64,000 nt of DNA from Acridotheres tristis (taxonomy: Eukaryota; Chordata; Aves; Passeriformes; Sturnidae): contig CM072884.1 of the NCBI GenBank assembly GCA_037013685.1, forward strand, positions 114,005,730 through 114,069,729, written 5' to 3'. Position numbers and translations under genes: made by a program. A model generated the notes under the pieces. That model worked only from the letters and a program-made list of their open reading frames with translations. It was not told where the DNA came from and did no database searches. Of the stretch, positions 11,101 through 47,187 are shown one piece after another. Each line of letters starts with the position of its first letter. Position 1 is the stretch's first letter.

Positions 11101-14100
11101 AAAACTGGGCAAAGAGTTTAGAAGTTTGAAATAGTAAAGAAAAATGTTCATGTGAGTCTAAAAATACAGTGAGGATGGGGAGGAGGAAAGAAAGGTGTCT
11201 GTGTGGGGTTTGTATTTCTCTGGAATGAAAGGAAAGAAAGAAATTTCCAAGGCCACGTTGGACATTGAGGCTTGGAGCACCCTGGGATAGTGGAAAGTGT
11301 CCCTGCCCATGGCAGGGCATGGATTGAGGTGGGCTCTATGTCCCCTCAGCTTGGACAGCAGCAGGAATTTCCCCATGGAAAGGGAGCTCAGGCCTTGGCA
11401 GGGGCTGCCCAGGGAGCTTTGGAGTGCCCATCCCTGCAGGTGGCACCTGGAGGTGGCACTCAGGGTGCCAAGGTGGCCATGGGGCACAGCTGGGACTGCA
11501 GGGGCTGGGAGGGCTTTGCCAGCCTCGGGGATTTGGGGATTCTGTGGCAGCAAGAATTGGTGTCTACCAGCTCTTGTGACACATCACTGTCATTGCAGAC
11601 AGAAAATCATAAATAATAACAAACATTTGTGCTACCCACACACAAATTTCCATCTTTTCCAGATGCTCTCAGCTGGAAGATCCCTGAAATCTTTTGCTGG
11701 CTTTACAAGGAGGGGAACCTCTCTGCAGAGGAGATGGCTCAGACCTTTCCCTGTGGGATTGGGGCTGTCTTGGTCGTGCAGAAGGAGCTGGCCCAGCACG
11801 TTCTCCAGGACATCCAGAGGCAGCAGGAGGCCTGGCTGATTGGGAAGGTGGTTGTCCCTTGTCACACAGGTGAGCAGGTGTCCTCATGGGACTGAAGAGA
11901 CTCCCAAAGTCTGTGTAGGTCACACCACTTTCCTGTTGTTTCACTAGGCTGGAGGCTACTGGAAATCTCCACATCCACTTTTCAGTATTAAATAAATGAG
12001 AAACGAGTTCTTGTTTCAGAGTGGCAGCACCTGGATAACCCTCCCTGAGGCTTCAGGAAATCCCTGTGCTGCTTCTTCCAAAAATCAGTGGATATTTTAC
12101 CACACTCATGGTGATCAAGTCCCCTCCTGTCCAGCCCCTCCAGCTCACACAGATCTGTGGAAAGGTTGAGGTCAGGCCACAGTTTTGTTCAGTCACGTGT
12201 GGTGATGGCCAGTCTGAATCCTGGTGTGCCACTGATTGACATCCAGCAGGACATGAACCAAAATCCCTCTGCAAAACCAACAGTTTGGGCAGCCAAAATG
12301 TCACCATCAGCATCGTTTTTAGTGTCCTAAAGATGGGATTAATCCTTGAGAAGGCCATGGCTGGCCCTTTGTGAGCAGCACAGCTCCTGGGATCTGGGCT
12401 GTTCAAGCACTGAATCCCTTTGGAGCTCTGTCTGTGCCAGCAGAAATTCATTGCTGATACAATTTCTTGTTGTTAAAACATTATTAATAAGCTACACAAA
12501 GTCAGTTGAGAAGGGAAGGTGAAATCTAACCCTTCCCTCGTGTGTTTGGAGCAGGTTCTCACATTGAAGTGGAGAATCTTGCAGAGGCCCTGCAGCAGCT
12601 GAGCAGCAGCAGAGCTGAGATCCAGCCCCAGCCCAGGAAGAGGAAGGTGAAGGTGGCTGTTCTTGTCTCTGGAGCAGGTGAGCTGCCACTTGTGCTGGCA
12701 CAATGTCCTCACACAGTTCAGGTGTGCCCACCTGGCTTTTTATTCCATGGAATCTCCTGAACCCTTCAAAGCCCAGGATTTCACTTTGACTACAAGTCAA
12801 GGAGTTGTGCTGCACAGCTTAAAAACCTGAGCTTAACTGTGCCCCCACCCTCAGTGCTGTGTGTGGACAAGCAGATCTGTGTCCACACAAAGCTGAGAGC
12901 CCCTCCCAGGGCTGTGGGTGCTCACGTGGGTTGGGGCTTATTTCTTTTTTTTAGGGTCAGGATTAAATGAGTAAGATGGTATTTTTTGTTTGGACTTAGA
13001 TGTTTATTAGTTTTTATTTATATGACAGTTTCACAAACTGTGAGTTTTACAGCACTGTAAGTTAACAAATTAAAAATGAAGTCTTTTTTTTTTACAAGGT
13101 CTTTTAAGGGTAAACTAATTATGATATGCTACTTCAATTATTTTTACTTTTAACATAATAACTAATCATTCGTGGCTCACAATGTGGACTTTTTTACTTA
13201 ATTACACAATATTACCCAAACTCATGGAGAAGGTGAAGAAGAAGCTTTTGTCTTAAAACCTTCATCTTGCATTATATTTAAAACTTTAAATTCTAAGTTT
13301 TCCACCATGTGGTATTACACACTTTTATTCAAACTACACCCCCATGATCCCAGTTCTGTCATTCCATTTTGGAAGCTTCTCTACGATCTCAGGTCAAATG
13401 GGCTTTTTCTTGGGGGTCAGTGCCTGGCAGCACACAAAGTCTGAAATTCTCAGTGCCCAGGGTTCCAATAACGTCCCCCCATCTCTGCTCTGTGCCCTGG
13501 AGGCTCTGCCCTGCCTGGGCTCATTGGCTGTGCCCGGGAGCCTGGCAGCTGTGCCCAGCTCGTGGTGCTCATCTCCAGCAGACCTGGGGTGGAGGAGCTG
13601 CGCAGTGCTGCCCGTGCTGGGATCCCCACCAGGGTAAGGATCCATCTCCTTCTCCTCCTGATTCCCTGCTGAGCCCGTGGGAGAGCAGGAAATGTCTGCT
13701 GAGCATTCAGGTTTCACTTCCCCGTGGATCCATGGATGGAGCACAGAGCTGGGAGCCCTCACTGGGCTCTGGGCAGTGAGTGTTACACCCCAGGGAAGGG
13801 ATTTAAATGGATGGTTTGGGTCTGACATGGCAGCCCATGAGCCCCAAACTCTGCAAAGAACAGAAATGTGTTGTCTCCTGGGCTTATCCCTCCTTAGAAT
13901 CACAGAGCCCCAGACTGGTTTGGGTTGGGAGGGACCTAAAACCCACCCAGAGCCAGCCCTGCCATGGCAGGGACACCTCCCACTGTCCCAGTGTCCAACC
14001 TGGAACTGAACATTCCAGGGATCCAGGGGCAGCCACAGCTGTTCTGGGAATTCCATCCCAGCCCCTCCCAGGGAACAATTCCTAATTCCCAAAATCCCAT

Positions 14101-17100
14101 CAAATCCTGCTTTGAAGCCATTCCCTGGGTGCTGTCCCTCCATCCTTGTCCCCAGTCCCTCTCCAGCTCTCCTGGAGCCCCTTCAGGCCCTGCCAGGGGC
14201 TCTGAGCTCTCCCTGCAGCTTCTCCTGTCCAGGCTGAAAACCTGTGTCTCACATTGTGCCCAATCCCTTTCAGTGGCACAAGTTTTCTCCTGTCTGTGGA
14301 TCACAGAGCAGCTCTTTGGGACAGGAATTTGTTCTGGTTTGTTCCATAAAAACCCCTGGCAAGGACCATCAGCATTGTCTGAGAGCATTCCATGACTTGG
14401 GATGTCAAACACAGGAACTCCCCCTTCTGACATCAAGTGGGTTTGAGCAGCTGTTCTTACAGCTGTGCACAGATGGAAATGAACTCTGCTACAGGCTGTC
14501 CCTGCATGGAAAGGGTTCAGCAGTTTCTTCAGCTCCTGAGCTGGATTCATGTGACATTTTTTCCTGACTCATCTCTAAAAACAAATTGGTATCAAAATTC
14601 TCTCACATTTTCACAGGCAAGAGCACGAAGATTTGTGAGCCCCTTGTTTGAAGGTCCTCAGGAGAGTCAGGAATCACCTGGGGGGCTGAAAATGGGAGGT
14701 GGGGCAGAAATAAAGGACTTCCTCCTCCCCTTACCCAGGGGTTCTGGCCAATCGACTCCACCACATTCCCCGGGCAGCTCATCCCAGTGCCTGACCACTC
14801 TTAGAAGGGACAAATTGTTTCTAATCTCCAATCTGAGCCTGCCCTGGAGCAATTTAGGGCCATTTCCTCTCACCCTTTCACCTGGGACATGGCAGATAAG
14901 ACTGACCCCACCTCACTGCAGCCTCCTTTCAAATCATGGAGTGTCCTGGAGTGAATCCAGTTTGTTCCTCTTTGTTGCCCAAGCAGCTGCCATCAATCCC
15001 ACCGAGCTGTTTCCTCGATGTGGCTTTTGTTGTGTTTCACTGCTGCAGGTGATCGATCACAAATTGTACGGGAGTCGCTCGGAATTCGACAGCACCATCG
15101 ACAGAGTCCTGGAGGAATTCTCAGTGGAGCTGATCTGTCTGTCAGGATTCAGGAGAGTTTTGTCCAGCCCCTTTCTCCGAAAGTGGAAAGGTAACAATTT
15201 AAATGTAAAAGAGAAACTAAAGCAGGGGTGGTTGACTCACTGTCAGAATTTGTTGTCCTTTGATTAAATCCCTCAGCTCTGCTGACATTCCAGCAGGGTG
15301 AATCCCTGTGATTCCCTTTGGAAGTCGGACTGTTGGGATTCTGCTTCCGTTCCCTCTGGCAGTGGGATTGTGTTGGGATTCTGCTTCCATTCCCTCTGGC
15401 AGTGGGGTTGTGTTGGGATTCTGGCTGTGGATTGAGGAACCCCTCGTGCTGCCTCAGCAGTGACAGAGGGGCAGAATGAGGGCGTGGGGTGGGTCTGTGC
15501 CTTCCCCAGGGAAGGGGTTTGATCCCATCCTTTGCCAGGGAGCTGTGCTGGGAAGTCCTGCTGAACTCAGCCCCTGCAGTTCCCACCCAGAGAAAAATGG
15601 GAGAAAGAGAGATTTATCCATTCCCAGGAGGGATTTCTCCCTGACACAGCTCCAGGTGTGCCCCAAGTGAGTAAGGGGTGAGCAGTGAGTCAATAAAGGG
15701 TGATCAGTGAATTAATAAAGGGTGAGCAGTGAATTAGTGCCAGCTCCTGAGGCCTTGCTCAGGAGTTACTCACTGACAGCTTGGACAGGCTCCTTTGGGA
15801 ATGTCGTTGCACCCATGCTCCTGGAAGAGCAGATTTCCCTCAGATCAGAGCAGTGCTGAAATTAGGTGAAAGCAATTAAGTTTAAATTATCTTTTTTTCT
15901 TTTTTTTTTTCCTCCTCTCATACTTATGCCCAGGGAAAATTTTGAATGCTTCTCCATCACTTTTTCCACTCATCAAGGATGGAAATGCCCATCAAGAGCC
16001 CCTGGAAAGTGGATTCAAAGTCGAAGGCTGCACTGTGCATTTCGTCCTGGTGAGTGGCCTCAGAACTGGGAAGTTAGGGAAATTTGGAAGTTAGGAATTT
16101 GCTTTTTTTTCTTTTCTTTCTGGGGGCAGAAACAGATAGAGGTAACAGGAATGTGTGGGGAACCTTGGGATTGCTACCAGTAAAAACCAGGAAGATTTGG
16201 GATTGCTTCAAGTCCTGTCTTCCTCCCTTGCATTTTTGGGGTGGATTTTTCCCATTCCTCCTCCTTCCAGAACGTGCCAGCCCAAATCTCCTCCCAGGGC
16301 TGTCCCTCACAGAGCTGTCACCTCTCTGGGGAGGTGGCCCTGGAGCCTCCTGCTCACTCCCAGCCCTGTGATCCATGTCCACCCTCAGACCCATCCCCAG
16401 ACCCTTCCCCAGCCCTGTGCTCCATGTCCAGGCCCAGCCCCTTCCTCAGCCCCTTCCCCAGACCCCTCCCCAGCCCTGTGCTCCATGTCCAGCCCCATCC
16501 CTTTCCCAGACCCATCCCCAGCCCTGTGCTCCATGTCCAGCCCCATCCCTTTCCCAGACCCATCCCCAGCCCTGTGCTCCATGTCCAGCCCCAGACCCAT
16601 CCCCAGACCCCTCCCTAGCCCTGTGCTCCATGCCCACCCCCATCCCTTTCCCAGACCCATCCCCAGCCCTGTGCTCCATGTCCAGCCCCAGATGTGCTCC
16701 ATGCCCACCCTCAGACACTTCCCCTTTCCTTTCCCCATCCCCGTCCCCTTTCCCATCCCCATCCTTTCCCTTTCCCCTTCCCCGCCGTTCCTGAGCCGTT
16801 CCTGCCCTCAGGAGGAGCCGGGCGCCGGGGCCGCGATCCGCCGGGAGCCGCTGCCGGGGGACCCGGAGGCCGCGCTGGAGCAGCGGCTGCAGGAGGCCGA
16901 GCTCAGGGCCTTCCCCCTGGCCCTGCAGCTGGTGGCCAGCGGGGCCGTGTGGCTGGGAGCCCACGGCAGAACGTGCTGGAGGAGGGACGGGCAGGGACAG
17001 GAGGAACAGGGACAGGAGGGAAAGCAGGGACAGGGACAGGAGGAGCAGGAGGGGCCGGGACGAGGAGCGGCCGCGGCGGCGCCTCAAGAGCGTGAGGGGA

Positions 17101-17117
17101 TCTGGGCCGGGCCCTGA
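912..17117 (+). CDS. GART-like paralog, inverted, 5'-partial; exons equivalent to GART 9-22 with all three active sites altered
   Basis: Exons 912-997, 1416-1584, 4942-5173, 5917-6011, 6658-6767, 8759-8957, 9673-9924, 10538-10687, 11663-11869, 12555-12677, 13503-13633, 15049-15190, 15934-16049 and 16812-17117 match GART exons 9-22 one for one. Lengths are identical for exons 9-14 and 18-21 apart from exon 18 (123 versus 132); exons 15, 16, 17 and 18 differ only by multiples of three. Every intron is GT-AG, all phases match, and the joined frame is open for 772 codons including TGA. Exon 14 is 46 of 67 residues identical to GART by hand count; exon 12 is much more diverged. Catalytic residues in GARS, AIRS and transformylase are replaced, and the C-terminus is extended. 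Exons 1-8 should lie before base 1. It is intron-bearing, so not a processed copy. Either a pseudoenzyme gene or an undamaged dead duplicate; expression is unknown. Confidence 0.88.
1670..2310 (+). repeat. AT-rich minisatellite (AGATATTCAATATTCAT-type units)
   Basis: Degenerate tandem array of roughly 12- and 24-bp units in intron 10 of the paralog. Toward its end the units are longer and more regular, with a TATCAATACCATTTGGATAT variant repeated. Confidence 0.85.
3277..4090 (+). mobile_element. CR1 LINE fragment interrupted by a minisatellite
   Basis: The CR1 3' region begins at GAGCAGAGGGATGGAGCAGC and runs to the tail near 4075. An internal array of 22-bp units replaces the segment that is single-copy in normal CR1. 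It lies in intron 10 of the paralog. Confidence 0.85.
3453..3837 (+). repeat. 22-bp minisatellite inside CR1
   Basis: About 17 units of GGATGGAGGGACAGCACCCA plus GG or GA, with GGA/GCA variants, grown from the GATGGAGGGACAGCACACAG segment of CR1. Open frames in several phases on both strands are repeat artefacts. Confidence 0.9.
4205..4860 (+). mobile_element. CR1-derived composite element in paralog intron 10
   Basis: CR1 body (GAGAAAAGGAGGCTCAGGGG onward) followed by about 190 bp of other sequence and then a second copy of the GATGTGGCCCTTGGGGACAG segment. The part 4433-4855 recurs almost unchanged, inverted, at about 43590-44016 in GART intron 2. Confidence 0.8.
5300..5830 (-). mobile_element. 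Probable LTR fragment, antisense
   Basis: On the minus strand a TATA-like CTATAAAAG near 5437-5445 is followed about 125 bp on by AATAAA near 5311-5316, the spacing of a U3-R-U5 LTR. The flanking sequence is unrelated to CR1 or exons. The borders and target-site duplication were not found. No protein-coding remnant is present. Confidence 0.4.
5917..12677 (+). CDS. GART-like paralog: AIRS-like domain and linker (exons 12-18)
   Basis: Exon 12 (95 nt as in GART) is the most diverged, keeping little beyond YK. Exon 13 has SQTKGLGPK where AIRS enzymes have SGTDGVGTK, losing the loop Gly, Asp and Thr. Exon 14 keeps [10 protein letters not shown] and ACGKLD but DYF has become THL. Exon 15 opens GEQVTEV in place of GGETAEM; it retains PPG, DLAGF and GAVERGQ and gains one codon. 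Exons 16-17 keep LLTPGKM, LLPILRSGHVKGF, WKIPEIF and GAVLVVQKELAQ. Exon 18 keeps KVKVAVLVSG after a shortened linker. Frame is unbroken throughout. Confidence 0.87.
6240..6300 (+). repeat. AAAT microsatellite
   Basis: Run of AAAT units, directly before a CR1 fragment. Confidence 0.85.
6300..6590 (+). mobile_element. CR1 fragment
   Basis: Sense CR1 of the GAGAAAAGGAGGCTCAGGGG type with the GCAGGAATTTCCCCATGGAA body. Nearly the same sequence occurs at 11348-11525 and, inverted, at 23286-23600, so the subfamily is young or homogenised. Confidence 0.8.
8110..8435 (+). mobile_element. CR1 fragment
   Basis: CR1 3' end in paralog intron 13, with GGAACAGTGG-type body, GGTGTCCCTGCCATGGCAGG and the ATTCCATGATTCTGT tail. 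It holds two units of the 22-bp motif that is expanded at 3453 and 62190. Confidence 0.85.
9465..9640 (+). mobile_element. CR1 3' tail
   Basis: Short CR1 tail ending just before the acceptor of paralog exon 15. Confidence 0.8.
10150..10490 (+). mobile_element. CR1 fragment
   Basis: CR1 3' end in paralog intron 15, ending about 50 bp before exon 16. Confidence 0.8.
11240..11530 (+). mobile_element. Two adjoining CR1 pieces
   Basis: A CR1 tail (11240-11340) directly followed by a piece of the young CR1 subfamily also seen at 6400-6590 and 23286-23470. In paralog intron 16. Confidence 0.75.
12555..17117 (+). CDS. GART-like paralog: GAR transformylase-like domain (exons 18-22) with extended C-terminus
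   Basis: The phosphate loop SGTGTN is SGAGSA here. Exon 20 is well kept (LEEFSVELICLSGF, PFLRKWK). In exon 21 the catalytic NIHPS motif reads NASPS, so the His is Ser. In exon 22 the catalytic VDAG reads PGAG, so the Asp is Gly. LQLVASGAV is intact. GART ends one residue after the Trp of GKIYW; this copy runs on for about 45 residues rich in Gln, Gly and Glu (a short purine-rich repeat) to a TGA at 17115-17117. The exon 19 acceptor (ccctggag) has a weak polypyrimidine tract. Exons 15, 16 and 22 are strikingly GC-rich. Confidence 0.85.
12930..13440 (-). mobile_element. AT-rich insertion, possibly an antisense LTR
   Basis: Sharply AT-rich block in paralog intron 18. Minus strand has AATAAA repeats near 13008-13020, compatible with an LTR polyadenylation region. 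No borders or duplications identified. Confidence 0.3.
13895..14245 (-). mobile_element. CR1 fragment, antisense
   Basis: Antisense CR1 3' region in paralog intron 19. Very similar copies lie at 18735, 25960, 28830 and 48370. Confidence 0.85.
14640..14950 (-). mobile_element. CR1 fragment, antisense (second subfamily)
   Basis: Antisense copy of the subfamily with GGGCAGCTCATCCCAGTGCC, ending 100 bp before paralog exon 20. Confidence 0.75.
15305..15440 (+). repeat. Three tandem units of about 40 bp
   Basis: TGTTGGGATTCTGCTTCC begins each unit; in paralog intron 20. Confidence 0.8.
15668..15737 (+). repeat. Short tandem repeat of about 26 bp
   Basis: Three units containing AAAGGGTGAGCAGTGAAT. 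Confidence 0.75.
16363..16735 (+). repeat. C-rich minisatellite in paralog intron 21
   Basis: Units with CCCTGTGCTCCATGTCCAG and CATCCCTTTCCCAGACCCAT alternate about 6-8 times, followed by a pyrimidine-rich stretch up to the acceptor of the last exon. Open frames across it are repeat artefacts. Confidence 0.9.
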
Positions 17118-17168
17118 GGGCTGAGAAACAACGCTCACTCTTTATCATTTTACACGTTTCATAAGGGA
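17118..17168 (+). other. Short 3' flank of the GART-like paralog
   Basis: Only about 50 bp separate the paralog stop codon from the probable LTR. No canonical AATAAA lies in it, so any transcript must end inside or beyond the LTR. Confidence 0.5.
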
Positions 17169-18388
17169 TGTTATAAATGAGAGACAAAAGTCTCGATATT
17201 CAGCAAAATTTAGATTGCTTTATGTGATATAGAAAGAGCAAGCAGTGCTGGGGAACGTGAGGGGTCACTGCCCACTCCACGCTCCACCCAACCTTGGTTT
17301 GCAGCCTCTTCTTATACTGTGGATCCTTGTTGTTCACAAATTCACAAAGCCTTTGGGTGATAATCAGTCACAGATTGCCATCTGGTCCTTGTAGATGACC
17401 ACCAGAGAAGTTCTGGGAGTCTGGTTTTTGGGATAGGCAGTATTGATTAGACAGAGGCAGGAAGGGCTTTTTGGGAAATCCGATTTTGCAAGCTGGGAGC
17501 TGATACAACTTATTTGAAAAACATAACATAACATATTATAATGTAACATAATACAACATAATATAACATAACAAGGTGATTTTAAACAGAATGATTTAAT
17601 CATATAATCTCCTTTATTTAGTGTCCATGCTTCACTTCAGAGCTTAGTATTCTGGTTTATACAAACCCCAATGCTTTTGTGATTAACACGAATCTTTTAT
17701 CAATTATCACAGGGGTAAGAGCGATAATATCCAGCTAGGGGTGCTTGGCAAGCTGCCAAAAGCACACCAGTTTGCTTAAAACAATTTTCTTATCTATTTC
17801 TTCATTACATTGGTTAAATGCATATTCATGAGGGTCATAGGTATTCAAACATTCCTGTGAGTTTACATGTTCCGGGTTTGGTTTTTTTTTGCTTGGTTTT
17901 AACCTTTGACTTGTCTTCATGCTATCCTGTAGATGAAATCAATAGATTTTATTTCTTCTCGAGGCTCTGTTGTGTTTGTTTGACACTTCCTGATAACCGG
18001 AGAGTCAGTAGGAAATTTTTCTCTTGGTGTCCTGATGTTATTTTATCATTCAGATAGGATATTCTACAAGTACATTAAATCATTATCTGTTTCACAGAAC
18101 CATCTGAGTTATTCTTACCATTGTCAATTAGTTATAAAAGCATTAACTACTTCTGTTAATACACAGCACATAGTCTTAATTTCAATACTTCACAAGAGCC
18201 AAAACTATAATATATTTATCACACTATAATACATAAACTACACAGGACCAGAGTATTGGCCACGAAAGTTGACATATTATATCAAAAGCAGTTAAAAGTT
18301 TAAGATTAAAAATTGTACTATAGCAAAATAATTTGCAAAAGTCAATATATAATAGTGAAAGCAAATAATTACATAATTCTTTATAACA
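17169..18388 (-). mobile_element. Probable solitary LTR, antisense, between the two convergent GART genes
   Basis: The 1220-bp block begins TGTTATAAA and ends TTTATAACA, the TG...CA inverted ends of an LTR. On the minus strand a TATA-like AGTATAAGAAG near 17310 is followed by ACATAAAGC near 17220 and the end of the element, as in U3-R-U5. Its flanks (AGGGA on the left, TCCCT on the right) are inverted rather than direct, so a normal target duplication is not seen. It has no coding capacity. Confidence 0.55.
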
Positions 18389-18734
18389 TCCCTCCTCCCT
18401 CCTTTTCCCTTCTCCTCCACCTGTTTCTCTTGGGTGTCTCAGTATCCCAAGTTTCCATTCCCAGCCTTTTCCCTGAGCTCACAGCTTTCATTACACCCCC
18501 TTGGAAAATCCATGGTGGGAGCCAGGCTGGCTTTTCAGCTTTGGAATTCCTTCGTTCTGTTTTTAAACCTGTAAAGGAGAAAATGTGTTACATGGCTGGG
18601 GCTCGAGCTGTAAAACTGGTTTGGTGCTTCCAAGGGGAATTCATCCTTCCAAGGGATCCATTTCTGTGGCAGAGCAGCAGGAGATTCGCAGGGTGACCCC
18701 AAACCCCAAATCCCAAATCCTGCTGCTGCAAGAG
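18389..18734. other. Intergenic stretch without recognised feature
   Basis: No gene, RNA or repeat recognised between the probable LTR and the following CR1. Confidence 0.5.
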
Positions 18735-19165
18735 TGGGACAACAAAGTCATGGAGCTGCTGCAGAGAGCCCAGAGGAGCCCTGGAGTGTCCCAGGGCTGG
18801 AGCCCCTCTGGAGCCAGGCTGGGACACCTGGGGGTGCTCACCTGGACAGGAGAAGCTGCAGGGAGAGCTCAGAGCCCCTGGCAGGGCCTGAAGGGGCTCC
18901 AGGAGAGCTGGAGAGGGACTGGGGACAAGGATGGAGGGACAGCACACAGGGAATGGCTTCAAAGCAGGATTTGATGGGATTTTGGGAATTAGGAATTGTT
19001 CCCTGGCAGGGTGGGCAGGGCTGGCACAGGGTGCCCAGAGCAGCTGTGGCTGCCCCTGGATCCCTGGCAGTGCCCAAGGCCAGGTTGGACATTGGGACAG
19101 TGGGAGGTGTCCCTGCCATGGCAGGGGTGGCACTGGGGGGGATTTAAGGTCCCTCCAAACCTTGT
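18735..19165 (+). mobile_element. CR1 fragment
   Basis: Sense CR1 3' region, longer than most here, from GAGCTGCTGCAGAGAGCCCA to the tail at about 19160, lying between the two GART genes. Confidence 0.85.
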
Positions 19166-19515
19166 GTGACTCAGGAATCCCATTTCACATCACCCTCACC
19201 TGGCAAAATACCAGTCCAGATCAAGGTGCCTGTGATGGAGATGGGTGTTGGATTTGGGACAGATCTCTCTGTGCTGGCCCCTCTGGCAGTGATCCAGCTG
19301 CTCTGATCAATAATGTGATTTTGATTCCCTGCACAGGCAGCCATTTCACCCCTCCAAGTCTTTATTTCCTCTGCCTTCCCTGGCTGGAGCTGTGACCTCC
19401 CCACTGACCCATGGCCCCCACACCACATACAGCCCCTTCCCTCTTCCCCCCTACAGCCCTGGGAAATCAATTCCAAGGAAAGAGTTGTAGATTGAATATT
19501 TTTAATATTTTAAAC

Positions 19516-20438
19516 TTTATTAGGCTTTATTTCAAATCCCAAAGGAGATTATGCCAACATGGGAGTATTGTCAGGACATCAGAGCCCAGAATAAAATCAG
19601 TTTTCTCTGTGTTAAAGGGGAGCTCCAAACCACCTCATCTGCTCTGTGTGTGGGAAACCTGATCCTTTCAGTAAGAACACTAAAATGGTTTCGTAACTAG
19701 ACTAAAATATTAAAAGAAAACCACAACTGTTGAGCTGCACAAAAACCCCAATTGTTTTCCAAATGTTCGTAATTCCTGGGTGTCCTTCAGTGTTATTGCA
19801 GGTGAAAACTCTGGTCCAAGAATAAAGGCACTTCAGAATTGCTGAAGAATGTTTCACAAGCCAAGGACATGTTTTGTGTCAGGTCTTCCTGCTCATGTAA
19901 AAAAATAAAAATTCAAATCTGAAGGGAATTCACATGGGAATGGTGAAGAAAAAAAGGGGCAGCAGACACTGAGTCCTGCTGACGTCTGATGGACAGCAGG
20001 TTCAGGTTTGGAAATGACAGGGTCTGTCAAGGGTCTGGGCAGGACAAGATCCACCACCATCCAACCAGAAAGCAAATGGAGAAAAATCCAATAATTGGTG
20101 TTTTGGGAGGCCAGTTCTTCCAGCTTTGATGAGGTTTTCAGAGTGGAGGTTTCTGCCTTTGTCTCTTCCATTGAAGTTTCGCTCAGCACAAGGAGGGAAC
20201 AGCCCTGAGCTGCTCAGATCCACCTGGCTGGGTTTGAGTTGTTAGCAAAACGATTGAGAACCGAAATGTGATTAAAATTAGGAAGCACTTACAGCAGCCA
20301 CTGCTGGGAACAACCCCGAAATTCCCACTGGTGGCTTTCCTGGGATTTGAATGGTCGAAGGTGCGAGGCAGCAGAAGGGCAGAGCAGTGCAGAGCAGGGC
20401 AGGGCTCTCAGCTGCCCCATCCTGCCGGAATCCCGGCT
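19516..20438 (-). other. GART: Probable GART 3' UTR with candidate polyadenylation signals
   Basis: Below the GART stop codon no further coding signal is seen. On the minus strand, AATAAA hexamers lie at 19521-19516 and 19531-19526, with an ATTAAA just beyond near 19500-19505. This cluster is the first convincing poly(A) signal group after the stop and would give a 3' UTR of roughly 0.9 kb. The real end is not shown by the sequence. Confidence 0.4.
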
Positions 20439-47011
<26,573 letters not shown>

Positions 47012-47187
47012 TTAAATCTCCAAGGCTGAACTGAGCCAAGCAAGGCAGGAACCCATCAGGAAAATCATCCTGGGTTTGATTGGAAACTTCTCCCACTTAT
47101 ACAGAAATCTGGGAGAGGAACAACCCTGCTGAGTGATCAGGCTGGGATTTGCAGGCTAGAGGATCACAGACTCCCAGAAGGGTTTGG

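Noticed and set aside
16155..17117. Continuous 320-codon frame ending with the paralog last exon
   Set aside because: Only the part from 16812 aligns to GART; the upstream part is the intronic C-rich minisatellite with a clear acceptor at its end.
912..17117. Paralog as a processed pseudogene or an uncollapsed haplotype copy of GART
   Set aside because: It keeps introns at every GART position, excluding retroposition, and differs far too much in protein and intron sequence to be an allele.
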